A stretch of DNA of 64,000 nt from assembly GCA_002633025.1 (NCBI GenBank), contig NMRB01000208.1, forward strand, positions 380,119 through 444,118, given 5' to 3'. The DNA is from Notospermus geniculatus. Lineage: Eukaryota > Nemertea > Pilidiophora > Heteronemertea > Lineidae. This document shows, in pieces, positions 44,283 to 57,100 of the stretch; the stretch's first letter is position 1, and each line of letters begins with the position of its first letter. The notes under the pieces are model-generated. The model made no database searches and was not told the DNA's origin. It saw only the letters and a list, made by a program, of their open reading frames with translations. A program made the position numbers and the translations under genes.

Positions 44283-47031
44283 TGCGCCGGCAGAGATTTC
44301 TAATGGAGAGAATTCGATCGAAATCAACGTATAACGACTGGAAGGGGCAGTCTCCACGTCTTGCCGCACTTGTGATACACCATACAGAAGTCTAGTGATG
44401 CTAGATCTTTGACTCGACAAGTGTGTGAATGGTCCAATACCACCATGTGATACCCGTACGGAGGATTTGGTGGTCCTAGGTCAGATCAAAATGGTGCAAT
44501 AGCTTTTCGGTCAGTTTTGTGCAGCTGACAAGAGGTACATTCAAACCAAATATGGTGATTCTAGGATATTAGTTGACTAGAATTGACGGCCTACCTTCAG
44601 GGTTACATTCATTGGACAAAACATTTGCCAGCCTGTTCGGCCCGAGTACACAAGGAGTGATACGGACATTCCTCTACATTATGCAGCCATTGGACATTGT
44701 TTTTGGACTGCTCTCAGCGCCCTCTTTGGAAGCAAAGGCTTATAAGTTTGTGTGTCTGCTATGCGTGTAGGAAGGCATGGGAACTTGTGGAACCATTGTA
44801 ATGTGACCTTGAACAATCCAGGTCAGACTCTGACCTTGAAAGACATATGACCTTGAAATGTCATTGCCCAGCCTAATCTGGGAACCAATGCTTTGTTACC
44901 AGATGTTCTTTATGAGACTAAAATGGCCTGGGCCTGTGTGACCTTGAAAAGCTAGGTCACACATTGACCTCTAAGTTGTCAGAGGTCACAAGAAAACTGC
45001 AAGTGGATGTGACGGAACTTAATTCCTGTAACATTTTGTATATTTTGTATTCCAAATGATCACACTTGATTGGTCATCTTCGAAGAGCACAACCTCTACT
45101 CGTTAACTCCAGTTGGGACCAGTGGGAGTAAGCTTGGTTAAAGTAATTGCCAGAGGTTATGCAACAGTAAACTTTCTAGTACAAGCAACAGCCGTTACTT
45201 CAATCGACTACATTCCCACTGATTACAAGTGACTGCCTGATAGGAAGGCAAAGCAGCTAGTTCTTGAATTTAACAAGGACAGCTGCCGATTTGATTTCGT
45301 CATCTACCACTAGGTGTCCACACCCTCAAGGTCAAGGTCACCATAATATTTTGAGGGCGCGGATCTCTGAAAGAACTGAGCAGAGACGGGGCGGCCGGGT
45401 GTACATACATGCCATCCACAGTACCTATACCTGGCATGTGCTAATTGCAAAAAGCGGTTAAGTTTGGATCTGAATTTTGGAGCAAGTAGTCAGGGTTTTT
45501 CGAAATGGAGGCCTAAATCCCGCTAATAGGTAGGACTACTCAATGTCTTTCCACACTGCTCCTCGATTGCTTTATTCTACATTTCTAAAGTTGGTTGTGA
45601 CACGAATTATTTGTACGCATGTCCATCACTTTTTAGAATGCAATGTGAATTTCGAGTCTGTATATTGTACGATAGTATTCTCAGTTTGTCCCCTGTTGTG
45701 TGTATATACGGGGAATCTTTTCAAAGTTCTGAGTACTGGGTACTGATAATTTTGACAACTTGTATAATAGACTGGAACCTCTGCATTAAGGATACCTTTG
45801 GACTGCCCGATGTTAACAGGTCATGGTTCTCCAATCATTTCTTAGAACTTTTTGCATTCATAATTTGAACTCAGTGTGGGTGTCTGAATCATGCAAGGTT
45901 CTCCTGGGAATTCGGCAGTGAAAGGACCGTGTCCTTAATTGAGAGGTGTCCTGGTAGAAGCGTCCAGTAAAGGGAGGCTTCACGGATATGAGTGGCAATA
46001 GCAGTAAAGGCCTCGTTCACCTGTGCGTTTCGTGCAGCGTGTTTACTATTTTCACAGGAAAATGATGACTACCGGTACGGTACAGTGCCGCACAATCCAA
46101 AGTGCAATCGACTAAAAAATGTCCATGTATAGGCCTACATCTTGTGCCATCAAGGGTTCATTTACGCTATGCCTTCAGACTACACTCTACCTGGAGTGGA
46201 GCGTTGTCCAAAGGCAAAGTGACCATAGGCCTTGATAATTCAAGTAGACTGGTACTCGGTCCCAACATAGCTCACGGAGAAAGGGACCGTTTTTGGGCGG
46301 CCATACTTGGCAGAAAGCTGCCAGGTTAGACGTCACAGAAGATGCTCCTCAGTACTGAGATTACTTACCTCACATCCCGGTCCCAAAATAGCTAGCCAAT
46401 CAACTGCGGCGTTACACCAGGCAATACAAAAAGAGGTAGCCAATCAACTGCGACGTTACATCACACAATACTGGTCCCTAATCCGTTAGCGATGTTGGGA
46501 CTGGGAGCCAGTCTATAATTCAAGATGACAAGTCTGGGCTTCAAGAGAAGGAAATTTTCAGCACCAGTTATAGGAAAATGATGTGGATAGCTTCTTATTC
46601 CTTAGAATGCAGTTTTATTTATTTGATAGTTTAATAATAATAGTCATATTATTATTAAAGTCTACTCTGTGTATCATTCCAGTTGGTATTTTTTGTGTTC
46701 CAAATTATGGCATGTCAAACTTCCAGATATTGTATCATATAACTCCTGGAAGTTTTTTTGTGTAAAAAGTTGTTTTTCTCTTATTTTCAAACGACCAAAT
46801 ATCATGAATATGGTGCTGATCTTGTTAAAATGTTGGTTGAATGTCCATTAGATATGTTAGATGCTTTTATGCGTATTTTTAGTTCTAAACTTTGCATATT
46901 TATGCATTATCTAGCCCCATTTAGCACCAGATACATCTTGCCCTGACAAGGTATTCCCATCACTCCTGCCTTCAAGCATAGTCAAAGGGCAAAGTGATTG
47001 TAGGCCTTGATTTATCAAGAGGCAACAGACA

Positions 47032-47152
47032 TTGGGTCATATGAAAAAAGACTAGCAAATGCTTTTACTTCAGATTTGTACAGCATTGCCCAGTGCATTT
47101 GTATTGCAAAATTCAAGTACCGGTAAAAGTACCGGTATTTACTAGTTTTGTT
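47032..47152. mobile_element. MITE AGCAAATGCTTTTACTT, copy 2
   Basis: TGGGTCATATGAAAAAAGAC start, followed by TAGCAAATGCTTTTACTTC. The right arm is altered and contains ACCGGTAAAAGTACCGGT. Confidence 0.7.
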
Positions 47153-47745
47153 TTAGTATCAGTTCATGTTAAGTGCTTTATACTCAAGTCACAATAGCAG
47201 TTGTAAAGTGCTTCATGGGACAGTGAGTCAGTATAGGCTGTTGCAAAGTGCTTCACACTATTAGGCTGACTTTCCATCCACGACGATTTTTGAGCATCAA
47301 GTGCCGGCTCGAAAGCATCGTTTGTTTCCGCGGCATTGGTCACAAAGGATGCGGCATCACACCGCTCATGGATTCTTAGCCTTTAGGCTACCGATACAAC
47401 TCTAGAACTTAGAGAACTAGTTCATTCCTATTAATTTTGTGTCCTTAGTTGACAGTGGAGTGGACAACCACTGGGGACGAGGTTGACATTACACTTCGTC
47501 GTAAATTCACAAAAGCGAGAAGCATCTGAACTCTCACTGCATGCTTTGTTGTAAATAGGACAATCTGTAACCATGGTAACATAGTTTGTTGTTGAAATTG
47601 ATAAACTTAACTTGTGAATATTCACAAACATTTTGTATGTGGAATTGAATAAACAAAACTGGATACCAGTATTTGAGAGGATTTTCTTGTTGGTTCAATC
47701 ATAGACAAACAAGATGACACTGTAAATGTCGTATGGTTCCCCGAT

Positions 47746-47984
47746 TACAGTACAGGTCACAATTGACATCCCTACTGCTTCGCGTAAGTTACTCGTAACT
47801 TACGGCTTTGGTTTCGCGTAACTCACTGCGTAACTCGCCAAAATCGCGTAACTCGCTTCGTAAATCACTGCGTAGCTAGCGAAATTCACCACGTAACTCA
47901 CCTCATAAGTTACATGTAACATAGCTCGTGAGTTGTTGCGTAACTTACGCGAATTTAGGGATGTCAATTGTGACCTGTACTGTA
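47746..47984. mobile_element. MITE with TACAGTACAGGTCAC ends, copy 2
   Basis: Same ends and interior as 8320-8565, with TA at both borders and CGCGTAACTC-type repeats. Its presence on both sides of a gene shows a dispersed family. Confidence 0.82.
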
Positions 47985-48663
47985 GGTACTTCTATACCAA
48001 TGTACCAAAGAGCCACGACCCACACAAATTTCAGCTCCCAGACATGATTTCATTGAGATTTCCGTGCATGTGCTCCCAGCTTAAAGAATATGTTTGACAT
48101 CTGCTGCTCCGAGAAACATCATTGAGCGTGTCAAGTTGATTTGGAAGGAGACAGAGTACAATGAGATAAACAAAGTGATATTTTTTTAGAAAAGTTTTAT
48201 TTAGGTGGTTTCATTTCATAGTGTCCGATGCACTATGTTATCACAGAATAAAGTGTGGCATCCACACCAAACATTTCATTACAGTTCGAACAGCCAGGAT
48301 TAATGCTTTACAATGGACAAGGAACAAATCCAGACAGTTACCGTATTTGATTATCCACTAGCCGCACCATTGAGAGAATTCTAAAAACATCCTATAACCT
48401 GTTCAGTACAAAGGCAACCCGACAATGAAACACATTGACAATGAAACACACTTCAGTTCCACCTAAGTCAAATCAGCAAGTTCAAGCAATTCAGAGAATT
48501 TCAGTTACATCAAGAAATTTTCATCTAACAAGGCCCGCACACGCCTCTGGTACTGAAGGGGTTAATGGATTTCTACCTAAAATGGAGGCAAACCACGGCC
48601 TACACATGATGAGAGATCCTACAGCAGGGTTCAGAGTGGAAGAGTCATGTCTCCTGAACTTAA

Positions 48664-48904
48664 AGGAGTTAGACGCAGAAGTTGTAAACAAGCTTGTTTG
48701 TTTACAAACATGGTTGGCAAACTAGTTTTATTCCTTCGTGCAGGTGGCAGCACCAGTAGCGCCCCGTGATCGTTAGACTGGTGCCCGGTCCGATGCAACT
48801 CATTCGCGTCAGTACATATCACCGACAATAGGTGGCAGCACGGCAGGCGTCGCGTGGATAGAGAACCAGTGAGTGAGTGTTTACAACTTGGACGTCCAGC
48901 TCCT
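48664..48904. mobile_element. MITE with TTAA target duplication (AGGAGCTGGACGTCC ends)
   Basis: AGGAGTTAGACGCAGAAG left, inverse of AGGAGCTGGACGTCCAAG right, flanked by TTAA at 48660-48663 and 48905-48908. The inner GTGGCAGCAC occurs in both halves. Confidence 0.78.
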
Positions 48905-49104
48905 TTAAGCTTGAAAAGTATTGGCACATGTCGAGTACAACAGCAACAATGAATGCTTCTAAGGCTAAGAATCCATCCACACGATTTTCGAGCAGTTTGA
49001 TGCCGTATCATCCTTTGTCCGTGACCAACGCCGCAGAAACAAACAATGATTTCGAGCGGCTAACGTTCGAAAATCGTGTGAATGGACAGCCAGCCCGACT
49101 GGCC

Positions 49105-49245
49105 TTGCTAACCACACAGCAGGCTGTTGATATCTTTGAAGCGAAGATGCTTTTGATATCAAAATGTAGGAAGAGGCCAGTTCTCAGTGGCGGAGCCAGG
49201 CCTCTGTGACCTTGCAACTGCGATTTTTTGGTGTCTCCAAACCAC
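49105..49245. repeat. Dispersed repeat shared with 51955-52090
   Basis: ACAGCAGGCTGTTGATATCT, then CAGTGGCGGAGCCAG and CTGTGACCTTGCAACTGCGA, also occur in this order at 51955-52090 with some changes. Family unknown. Confidence 0.65.
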
Positions 49246-51089
49246 AAACCTGAAATTTTTCAGGATTTACAAGAAAGATTGTTTTTACATAGAAATAAAA
49301 TTTTCAGATTGCTCTGCACTAAGCACAGATGTGAGACTTTTCTTGAAACCCTGCTATAGGTACAGTATGACTAATACACAATCAAGTACAGCAAATAGTT
49401 CCTATACTTCTCCGATTTCCTTCTTAGTTAATCTATATACTACAGTTTAAAATCCTTTTCTTACAAATTCATTCCATTTTCACAATTTTTTTACGTATGT
49501 TGCACTTGTTGTAAATACCATGACAATGGGGAGGTAGCCTAATTTTTTCTACCATTTGATGGCGCTGCGACCGTATCCACTTTTCCACTGTGACGTTGTA
49601 CAGAACGTCAACGTCACACTGCCGTGATGTTGTGGCTTCATGCTCGCACCGCACATTGCCACGGAGATGACGTCCTGAAGACAATGAAAAGGCCTGATTT
49701 GGTCGCAGCGACATCTTTCCGTGGAGAAGTGGCGACCCCCTCATTCTAATATGATGGGAACCCAAATAGATGGCTGCTGCAGAGTCAACCAGATTCCGAC
49801 AATATAGTAAATTTCCCCCATAAAAACCTGAAAACCATCAGTGACAGTCTTCCACATACCAACTAGCCAGTGAAAGAGACTTGTGCACAGAAACTGGCAC
49901 TGCTGCAGCAGATAGAATGTTACACCTGCAAAACATTTACAGACAAGTCACTGGCTGACAGAGACACACGGATGTTTGACTTCTCAGTATGGACTAAAAG
50001 CGTGACCAATGCTGGTTTTTCAAGTCTTACTGGCAGGAGGCACTGGAGTGTGAAGCGAAAATATGTAAAAGACGTTCAAATTGTGAGTGCTGAAGTGGCG
50101 CGGAGGCCAATGGGATATCTACAAGCCAGAACAAAACCATACGTCAAAAAAGTTAACGTTTGGGTTTACAGTCTGATATCAACAACGGTAGAGGTGTTAT
50201 GCGACTTTACATTTTAATCCCAGTCTATCCTGAAACCTTTCAATAGAACTCTCATGAGCTGCTCATTCAGTGCTACAATCTGAGCTGTATGCTGCAATTC
50301 ATCCCGCATGTACAGCAAGCATGGTTTTGTTCTGGTTTTTTTCAGGGATGGCAGGGTGGTGCAAGAAGGCCTTAGGCACACTCAAGTTTGGAGTGAATTT
50401 CACCCCCCGGGTTGCAGTACTAACACAGAGAGGCATGGCCAGGGGAGGGCTGGTTTCACTTACTGGCTGAAACAGACATGGTCTAAAAGTACCCCGTATA
50501 TTTCAAATAAAGGGGTCACAAGTCAGAAGAGGGCGCACACTCACTGCCAGCAGTAAGGTTATATCTTTCCATAACGGCAAGCAGGCGACATCTGCAGGAA
50601 AGTTAGTTGGATTGAGCACATTTCCAAAAGGCAACCTACACCAAATTTTGACAAGAAAATCATCTTAAGTCAATATCACATGTTGTTTTTGAGGACTGAC
50701 GAATTCCCTCAAGCAAAAAGCTGTTAATTTACAAGTTCATTTAACCACCACTTAGAAAATGCCGCACAAAGCAATAGGTATCACCCCGCCCTGGGCAAAG
50801 GCAGAAATAGGCCTCTGGTCAGCTGAGGTTAACTGGGTTAAAATGAGACAGACTTCAGCCGAGAACACACCATTGTAACTTGGGCTTTGCGTGGAACAAG
50901 ATCAATGGCTGACTTTGCAATATGAGGGTGAAATACGGGCGTATGTTTCCTGGGCATTACACCCATCAAAACTGTTTGCAACTTTGGCCAAAAGTGCAGG
51001 GAAGAGGTCAAAGGTCAGCAGATTTGTTTCCATATTTTACAGAAAATACAGATCCTACATGCTGTTCCTTTTCACTGGATTATTTAGGC

Positions 51090-51212
51090 ATGGGGTCACA
51101 TGAATAAAGACTAGTAAAGGCTTTTACTTTAATTTTGCAATACAATTGCATTAGGCAATTCTGTACAAATCTGAAGTAAAAGTATTTGCTAATCTTTATT
51201 CATATGACCCAT
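51090..51212. mobile_element. MITE AGCAAATGCTTTTACTT, copy 3
   Basis: ATGGGGTCACATGAATAAAG on the left, inverse CTTTATTCATATGACCCAT on the right; complete copy with both arms. Confidence 0.8.
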
Positions 51213-51568
51213 GGTCTCACCCACTAATTACATGATTGTCATGTGATTTTCAGACGGATGTCAACCTCAAAATCTACATTCTTTACATTTTCGCTCAGTT
51301 TTTTGAGCACATTCAAGAAAAACACATATACATTGATTAAGTAACAATGCCACGAACCTATCTAGGATCTCTTTCAAGACAGAACTAGGATTGAGAACCT
51401 ATCTACGATCTCTTTCAAGACACAACTAGGATTGATAACCTGAATGAAATCGCCAAATCACAACGCTAGGACCAATTGAATAACCATTTCACTTCTACAT
51501 GGTTTTGAACATCACATCTGGTAATGACAGGCAGCTATGATGCCAACGTTCCAAAACAACAGACTTAA

Positions 51569-51760
51569 CTCATCCACACCCAGACGGCATCTTCTGACAA
51601 AATTTTCTCGCATCCAATAATATTAATTGAAAAATATTTGAAGAAATGTTGTTCCTATCAACCATTTGAAGACTGTTTCTTCAAAATCTTTCAATTTATT
51701 CTTAAGGATTTTAGAAAATTTCAGCAGAATATTGTCTGCTCAAACCTGGGGGCAGATGAG
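51569..51760. mobile_element. MITE with TTAA duplication (CTCATCTGCCCCCAG ends), copy 1
   Basis: CTCATCCACACCCAGACGGC left, inverse of CTCATCTGCCCCCAGG right, TTAA at 51565-51568 and 51761-51764. Copy 2 is at 52740-52944. Confidence 0.8.
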
Positions 51761-52739
51761 TTAAATGATCAGGGCAACTCAAAACTGGAGACCTGGGTGG
51801 TTAAGATGTTCTGCCATCTAGTGACCTTTCACAGAACTAACCAAAGTCAATACCATGTGTGAGTTGAGGAAAATGCACCAAAATTGCAGCGGTCAGGTCA
51901 CAGAGGTTTGGCATTGCCAGGATCTAGCGTCTCCGTTGATGATAGGTGGCACTGCTGACCAAACAGCAGGCTGTTGATATCTTCAAATCGAAGTCCTGAC
52001 ACTGATACGTTTGATATGATAATGTTGGAGGAGGGAGATCCCAGTGGCAAAGCCAGATCTCTGTGACCTTACAACTGTGATTTTGATGTACATGTACCAA
52101 CAGTGATAAACCATGCAGACCACTGGACCAGATGTGCAGAAGCTGCAACAACTGGGTGCAGGAGCGAAAAGGCTATAACAACTTCTGTGACACGGACGCT
52201 TCACCCATCCTAGGCCGGTTCTGAACATTCTGACGACCTCCACGCGTGTGACCTTCTTCATCCTCCATCGACAGCACATAACACATCACTAACTTCACTC
52301 GGTTTAATACAGAACACGACAAGGGAACATTTTACAGCCACATGAAGGCAGGCGACGACGGCGCCACCTGGCGAGAATTTCCAGCACAGCTAATCATGAC
52401 GGCCCCGTCAAGTAACCTCCATTGGTACAGCGCTATTGTCTTTAACAATACTATTATTGACCGGCGAAGGACTGTCATGATTTTCACTGAAAGAAAACAA
52501 ACATTAAACTTCATCATTTGGCATCAAATCATTTGTGTATTAGGCCCTAGAGAGGTTGGCAGGGGCCCACCTTATAGCAGGCCACCTGGCTTTGAGTGTT
52601 CACAGGAGTCATGTGGGCCGCTAAGATGGACAGTGGTCTGTTTTAGAGACCATCACCGATCTATAGATGTCAACTTCTACAATGGGGAACCTGCAACTCA
52701 AGAGGCAGGACTGCAAGCATAAGATGTGTAAGATGTTAA

Positions 52740-52944
52740 CTTGTCTGCCCCCAGAGTCCAGCAGACGGTATCTTCTGTCAAAGTTTTCTCACATCCTGTG
52801 GAATGGTATTGATTGAAAAATGTTTGAAGGAAAATTGTTCCTATCAACCATCTGAAGAACATTTCTTCAAATTTTTTATTCATTTCCAAGGGTTTTAAAA
52901 AACTTCAACAGAAGATACGGTCTGCTCTAACCTGGGGGCACGAG
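52740..52944. mobile_element. MITE with TTAA duplication (CTTGTCTGCCCCCAG ends), copy 2
   Basis: CTTGTCTGCCCCCAGAGTCC left and CCTGGGGGCACGAG right, TTAA at 52736-52739 and 52945-52948. The interior aligns with 51569-51760 (AATTGTTCCTATCAACCAT shared). Confidence 0.8.
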
Positions 52945-53886
52945 TTAAGACTTGGCAGAACAAGGCATCAGAGAAGCTGTGTCCCCCGCAGGTGTGCTAT
53001 TTTTGATGCGGGGGCATATTGAAGTCACCAAGTATGTAGCTAGGCCTATCAACAATATGATGTAGGCCTACTGTAGTTGTGCATGTGTGGGTGGCATGCA
53101 GATCAGTGTAGCTCCACGGCGGTGTGTGCGTCTGACATCGCTGGGCCTATTTTATGCCAGCACGGGTTATGTACACACTGTAAAACAGTGCTGTGGAAGA
53201 GCAGAAAACAAACCCGGTGTGGAATGTCACCAAATGTTCTCCAAAGTACACCAGTTGTAACCAACTAAGTAGGCCTAGTGGCAGTTTTCCAATCCTGAAA
53301 GAGGTCAATAAATAGTTTGCAGCGAAGATTTCTGCACTTCACCCTAGGAAAGTGACTTTTATTCAGTTCAGAAGGTGCATGACGACATGTGAGTGACTGA
53401 GCATGCTGCATGATGTGAGACGACTGGTTTACGGCAAATCGCGACATTGCAATTTGGTTGTCGTTCTGTATTCGTAGGAAGTTAAAAGTATAAGAAAAAC
53501 ACTGGTAATGTTTTCATTTATTGTTCTGTTTACAGTTGAACTATTGATGCAGAGATTATATTTAATTAAGGTCACATTCTTTGCTAAATCGACGAACAAA
53601 TCTGGAGCGTGACCTCGTTTCCAGGCGGCATGTTGTGTATGATGAGTACATTGCACGCTGTGTATTAGTGGTAATCATATGTCGAGGTTGGTGTTGTGGA
53701 CGACGGACGAGACCCGTTTGTAAGTCCCCTGCAGTCTGTCGACTGCGGGGGACAACAAAGCAATGACCTCATGTCACGCCATTCTTTACGCTGTGCTCCA
53801 GGGTGAAATTGGGTCTTACGCTTGCTGTGCTGCCACGGGGAGATGTTTGCAAGTTCTTCCATTGGAATCTCACACATTCTGGATAC

Positions 53887-54173
53887 TTACACAGGCACCT
53901 GTATCGTGGTCGTTGAGTTCTTGTTTGGTATCTTCAGCAAGGATGGCGTAAGTAATGAACAGGATGTATTGACAACAGAGATTGGCTGACTACCACTCGA
54001 TGACGTGGATGATGACGTCATCGCCGTGACGTCCGACATGCTCGTCACGACCGATGACGTTAAGGATGATGATACTGATGATTGACTACCCGTAGTATCC
54101 GAAGTCGTTAGAATGGGATAGTTGAGCTGTAGCACAGTTGCAGCTGGTGAAGTGGAAAACACGTTACTTTTAT
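53887..54173 (-). CDS. EPC: EPC exon 13: Ser/Thr-rich C-terminus
   Basis: Acceptor TTTATTCCAG just above 54173; phase 1. It reads NKSNVFSTSPAATVLQLN and then a long Ser/Thr/Val-rich low-complexity run ending TIQVPV and TAA (53889-53887). The stop overlaps a strong donor, GTGTAAGTATCC: splicing after CCTGT would skip the stop and continue into another exon. A minus-strand frame entered at CCCCCGCAG near 53730 is open for about 60 codons in the matching phase, but it shows no EPC similarity. Confidence 0.7.
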
Positions 54174-57100
54174 CTGGAATAAATTTGGGAAAACATGAGC
54201 ACTTGCATCTTCATTTGTGACCTGATCCAGCAAAAGCAGGCGCTTGTCACAAGTGATCATCACTGGTCATCAGTTCACTCAACTACAGTGCTTCACGTTT
54301 GAAATCTGCAGGAGCTCAATCAGTTGAGCTCCTCAAAGGCTCGGGGAGAGCTGTTCACACTCGTGAAATTGATGGTCAGTTACTTCAAGGATGCCGAGGA
54401 GCACGGTCAATCGAGCTCCTCAGTGCAATTTTGCGGGCGTGAAGGGGCACGAACATGATTGTGCCCATCTTATGTGAAGCACTGTAACTATTATCACTGC
54501 TGTCCACTACTATTGTCAACCTGCAGAGACCTAACATTTCAGCGCTTGTGTTGTAAGGCCATTTACCGTTTCCTCGGTTGCGACAAGCGTCTACTTATTG
54601 GAGAGGGGGTCACATAAAATCGAATGTGAGATGAATTTGGCTGTGGCAGACAAGCCGCTGCAAACACGTTTTTGGGAATCAAGGACAACCAACACATCAG
54701 AACAGTGTAACCCCTTCTGTGTCACGATACATTCCTGGTTATAATTCAGTGCGAGTCTTTAGCCCTTCAGATGCCAGGTTAGCATGATATAGGACTCGAT
54801 AATGGGCTCTGGATGGCTGTGAGGATACTTACTATCATTGTTAATTGGTCCATTCGTGAGCGAAGAAGTAGTAGAAGTGTGAGTGAGTTGTGTAGCACCA
54901 ACAGAAACATGGGGGACGCTATCCGGCGTAATTTGAGTGGAAGAATTCACCACCGCGGACGCAGCAAATTGTGCGGTGGCCGAATCCAAAGTAAATCTCG
55001 AAGTCGGTTGGGAGGAGAAGGAATGTTCTAAGTCGATCGAGCTATCTAACTCCGTCGTTTGATATCGTAAGATTTGCTCCTGCTGCTCGCGTTGCATTTG
55101 TAAGAGTTGCTCCTGGTGATCTTGGAAACTTTCTATGTTGAATTCCGTCACCATTTCTTGCGGCGATAGCGTTCCTGGTTGAGGCGTATCGTCTAATGGC
55201 GGCGTTCGTGGCCGGAAATGCAACCTGCAAAGGAGAAGTTCAAGGTTTATGTCCCCAAGTGGATATCCTGTCTACTGCAATTTGTGTGAACAGGGGAACC
55301 TTCTGGGGAATCAAGAAGCAGCTAATTCAGTGATCACTTGATCCTTTTAGACCAGCTGTGAGAACAGTTTTGGAGATGAAATCAACGATGATATCAGGGT
55401 TGTACTGTACGGCCAAGTGGTTGGCGCATTGGCCTCCGAGCCGGAAGTTAAGCAATGTAGAGCACAGTCAGTACGTGGATGGGTGACCAGCAAGGGTCAT
55501 CAAAAGCTCGTATTAATTTTAACCAACTTAGATGAACCTTGATATCAGCTTTAGTTATATCAGTGACGTAGGAGGACACCAGAATGCCCATCTTCCTACC
55601 AATTACACGATCCGATATTCCAGTTTCGTCTCTGGGGTTCCTTCGGTGTGCTTTGGTGCACCCGAGGTCCAATACCGCCCAGGTCATGCAACCCAGGTGT
55701 GGTAAGGGCAGGATAGAGAGTCTATGGGACCCTTGTCACCTGCTATGCTTGCTTGTTGCACTTTTGCGACCCTGCCAGAGTCTACATGTCTTGCAGCGCC
55801 TGCCTTGGCGATTGATGGTCTACTGCCCGTTCCTCAACACTCACACTCACACTCACCAATTATTATCTCTGATATGCGATACAATATCACTATAATCTCC
55901 TGAATATGACGAACTTGAGCTTGTTAAGTCTAAATCCGTTAAACAGTCGTCCCACTTGGAAAACCCTCGATCCAGTAATAACCTGAAACAAGAAATGAAA
56001 CGGTGATTTATAACTGATAAAATGTCACAGAAGAGAAGGTCGAAGAATGTCACTGATCTAAAAGAGAGGTGTGCATCCACTAGGCACCAGTTTGTCACAT
56101 GGATACATGGCTTAAACCTCTTGACTACCAGTCTTTTGTAACCCATTTGTACCAGAGCTTTTTGAGAATTTTTCAGAATTATGACAAACCCCATAAACTA
56201 TACATTTCTGTAAAGGTGATTGGCTCAGCTATCAATTGGTATTGGTCACTAGTTCATATCTGTGAACTGGTCATCAATAACTAGGCCCTAATATCGATTG
56301 ATTTCATTGTGATTTTTAGTGACTTTCGAAAGCCCCGTCAAAGCACTCTTCCCCACTACTGTCATGGCTGTGTTGCCCAGACAGCAAACTTGCAGGACGA
56401 ACTCCATAAGGGTGGATGTGCACCCTTACTTTCTTAAGAAACCAACGTGAATATCAGCGCCAACCTACCTGCCACCTCGTCCTACACGCCGCCTCGCAAA
56501 GCCTATACACCTGCTCGGCGTTGTCAATGACGTTAATACATATCTATATTTCGGATCAGCACAACCGCCTTCCTCTCGACTTGCCCAAGGCCAATTACCG
56601 AGCCTGCCAGTGACAGGCTGCAAAGGAAAGGAGCAGAATACAACACCAGAACTCAGGACTACAACTTAACAAGCCAAAGATCATCCACTTGAAATTTACT
56701 AAATGTGCGATGGGAAACACCCATGCCTGAGCCTCAATGCTCAGTAGGCACATTTCTTTGTAAAATGCAGGGATAATGTTAATTCTAAAGCGGAAGACAC
56801 GGGAACTCACCGCCAGATATGTGCAGCCTTTCTTTCTCCTAAATGCATAGATACCATCCGGATCATTTTCATCTTCGTGATCCGACGGTGACATGGCCTG
56901 GAAAAGAGAGAAATCGACATCAGAAAACTAGCGTAACTGAAACATCCATAGTTCCTTTCAAAATAACATTCTGACTTGACCGTTAAGACAATTCAGTCAT
57001 GATCATATGGCACAGAAGCATTGGAATAGTTGTAATTGGCACAAAGCGAGATTTACAAGGCTTTTGAAATGGCACTGCCTCTGTCAACCTCATTGAACTG

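Larger units (their letters stand above)
44283..53886. other. Intergenic region between convergent genes
   Basis: It follows the THSD7-like stop and includes its 3' UTR of unknown length. An AATAAA at 47648-47653 is a candidate polyadenylation signal but is far away. No open frame shows family features. Named repeats are listed separately. 44800-44990 contains a cluster of TGACCTTGA words. The longest unassigned frame (49870-50217, plus) looks accidental. Confidence 0.6.

Noticed and set aside
49870-50217. 115-residue plus-strand frame
   Set aside because: No recognisable motif, no promoter or splice context, and low-complexity surroundings; treated as chance.
55395-55500. Functional 5S rRNA gene
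   Set aside because: The middle is shortened and diverged and there is no terminator right after it; a SINE or pseudogene fits better.
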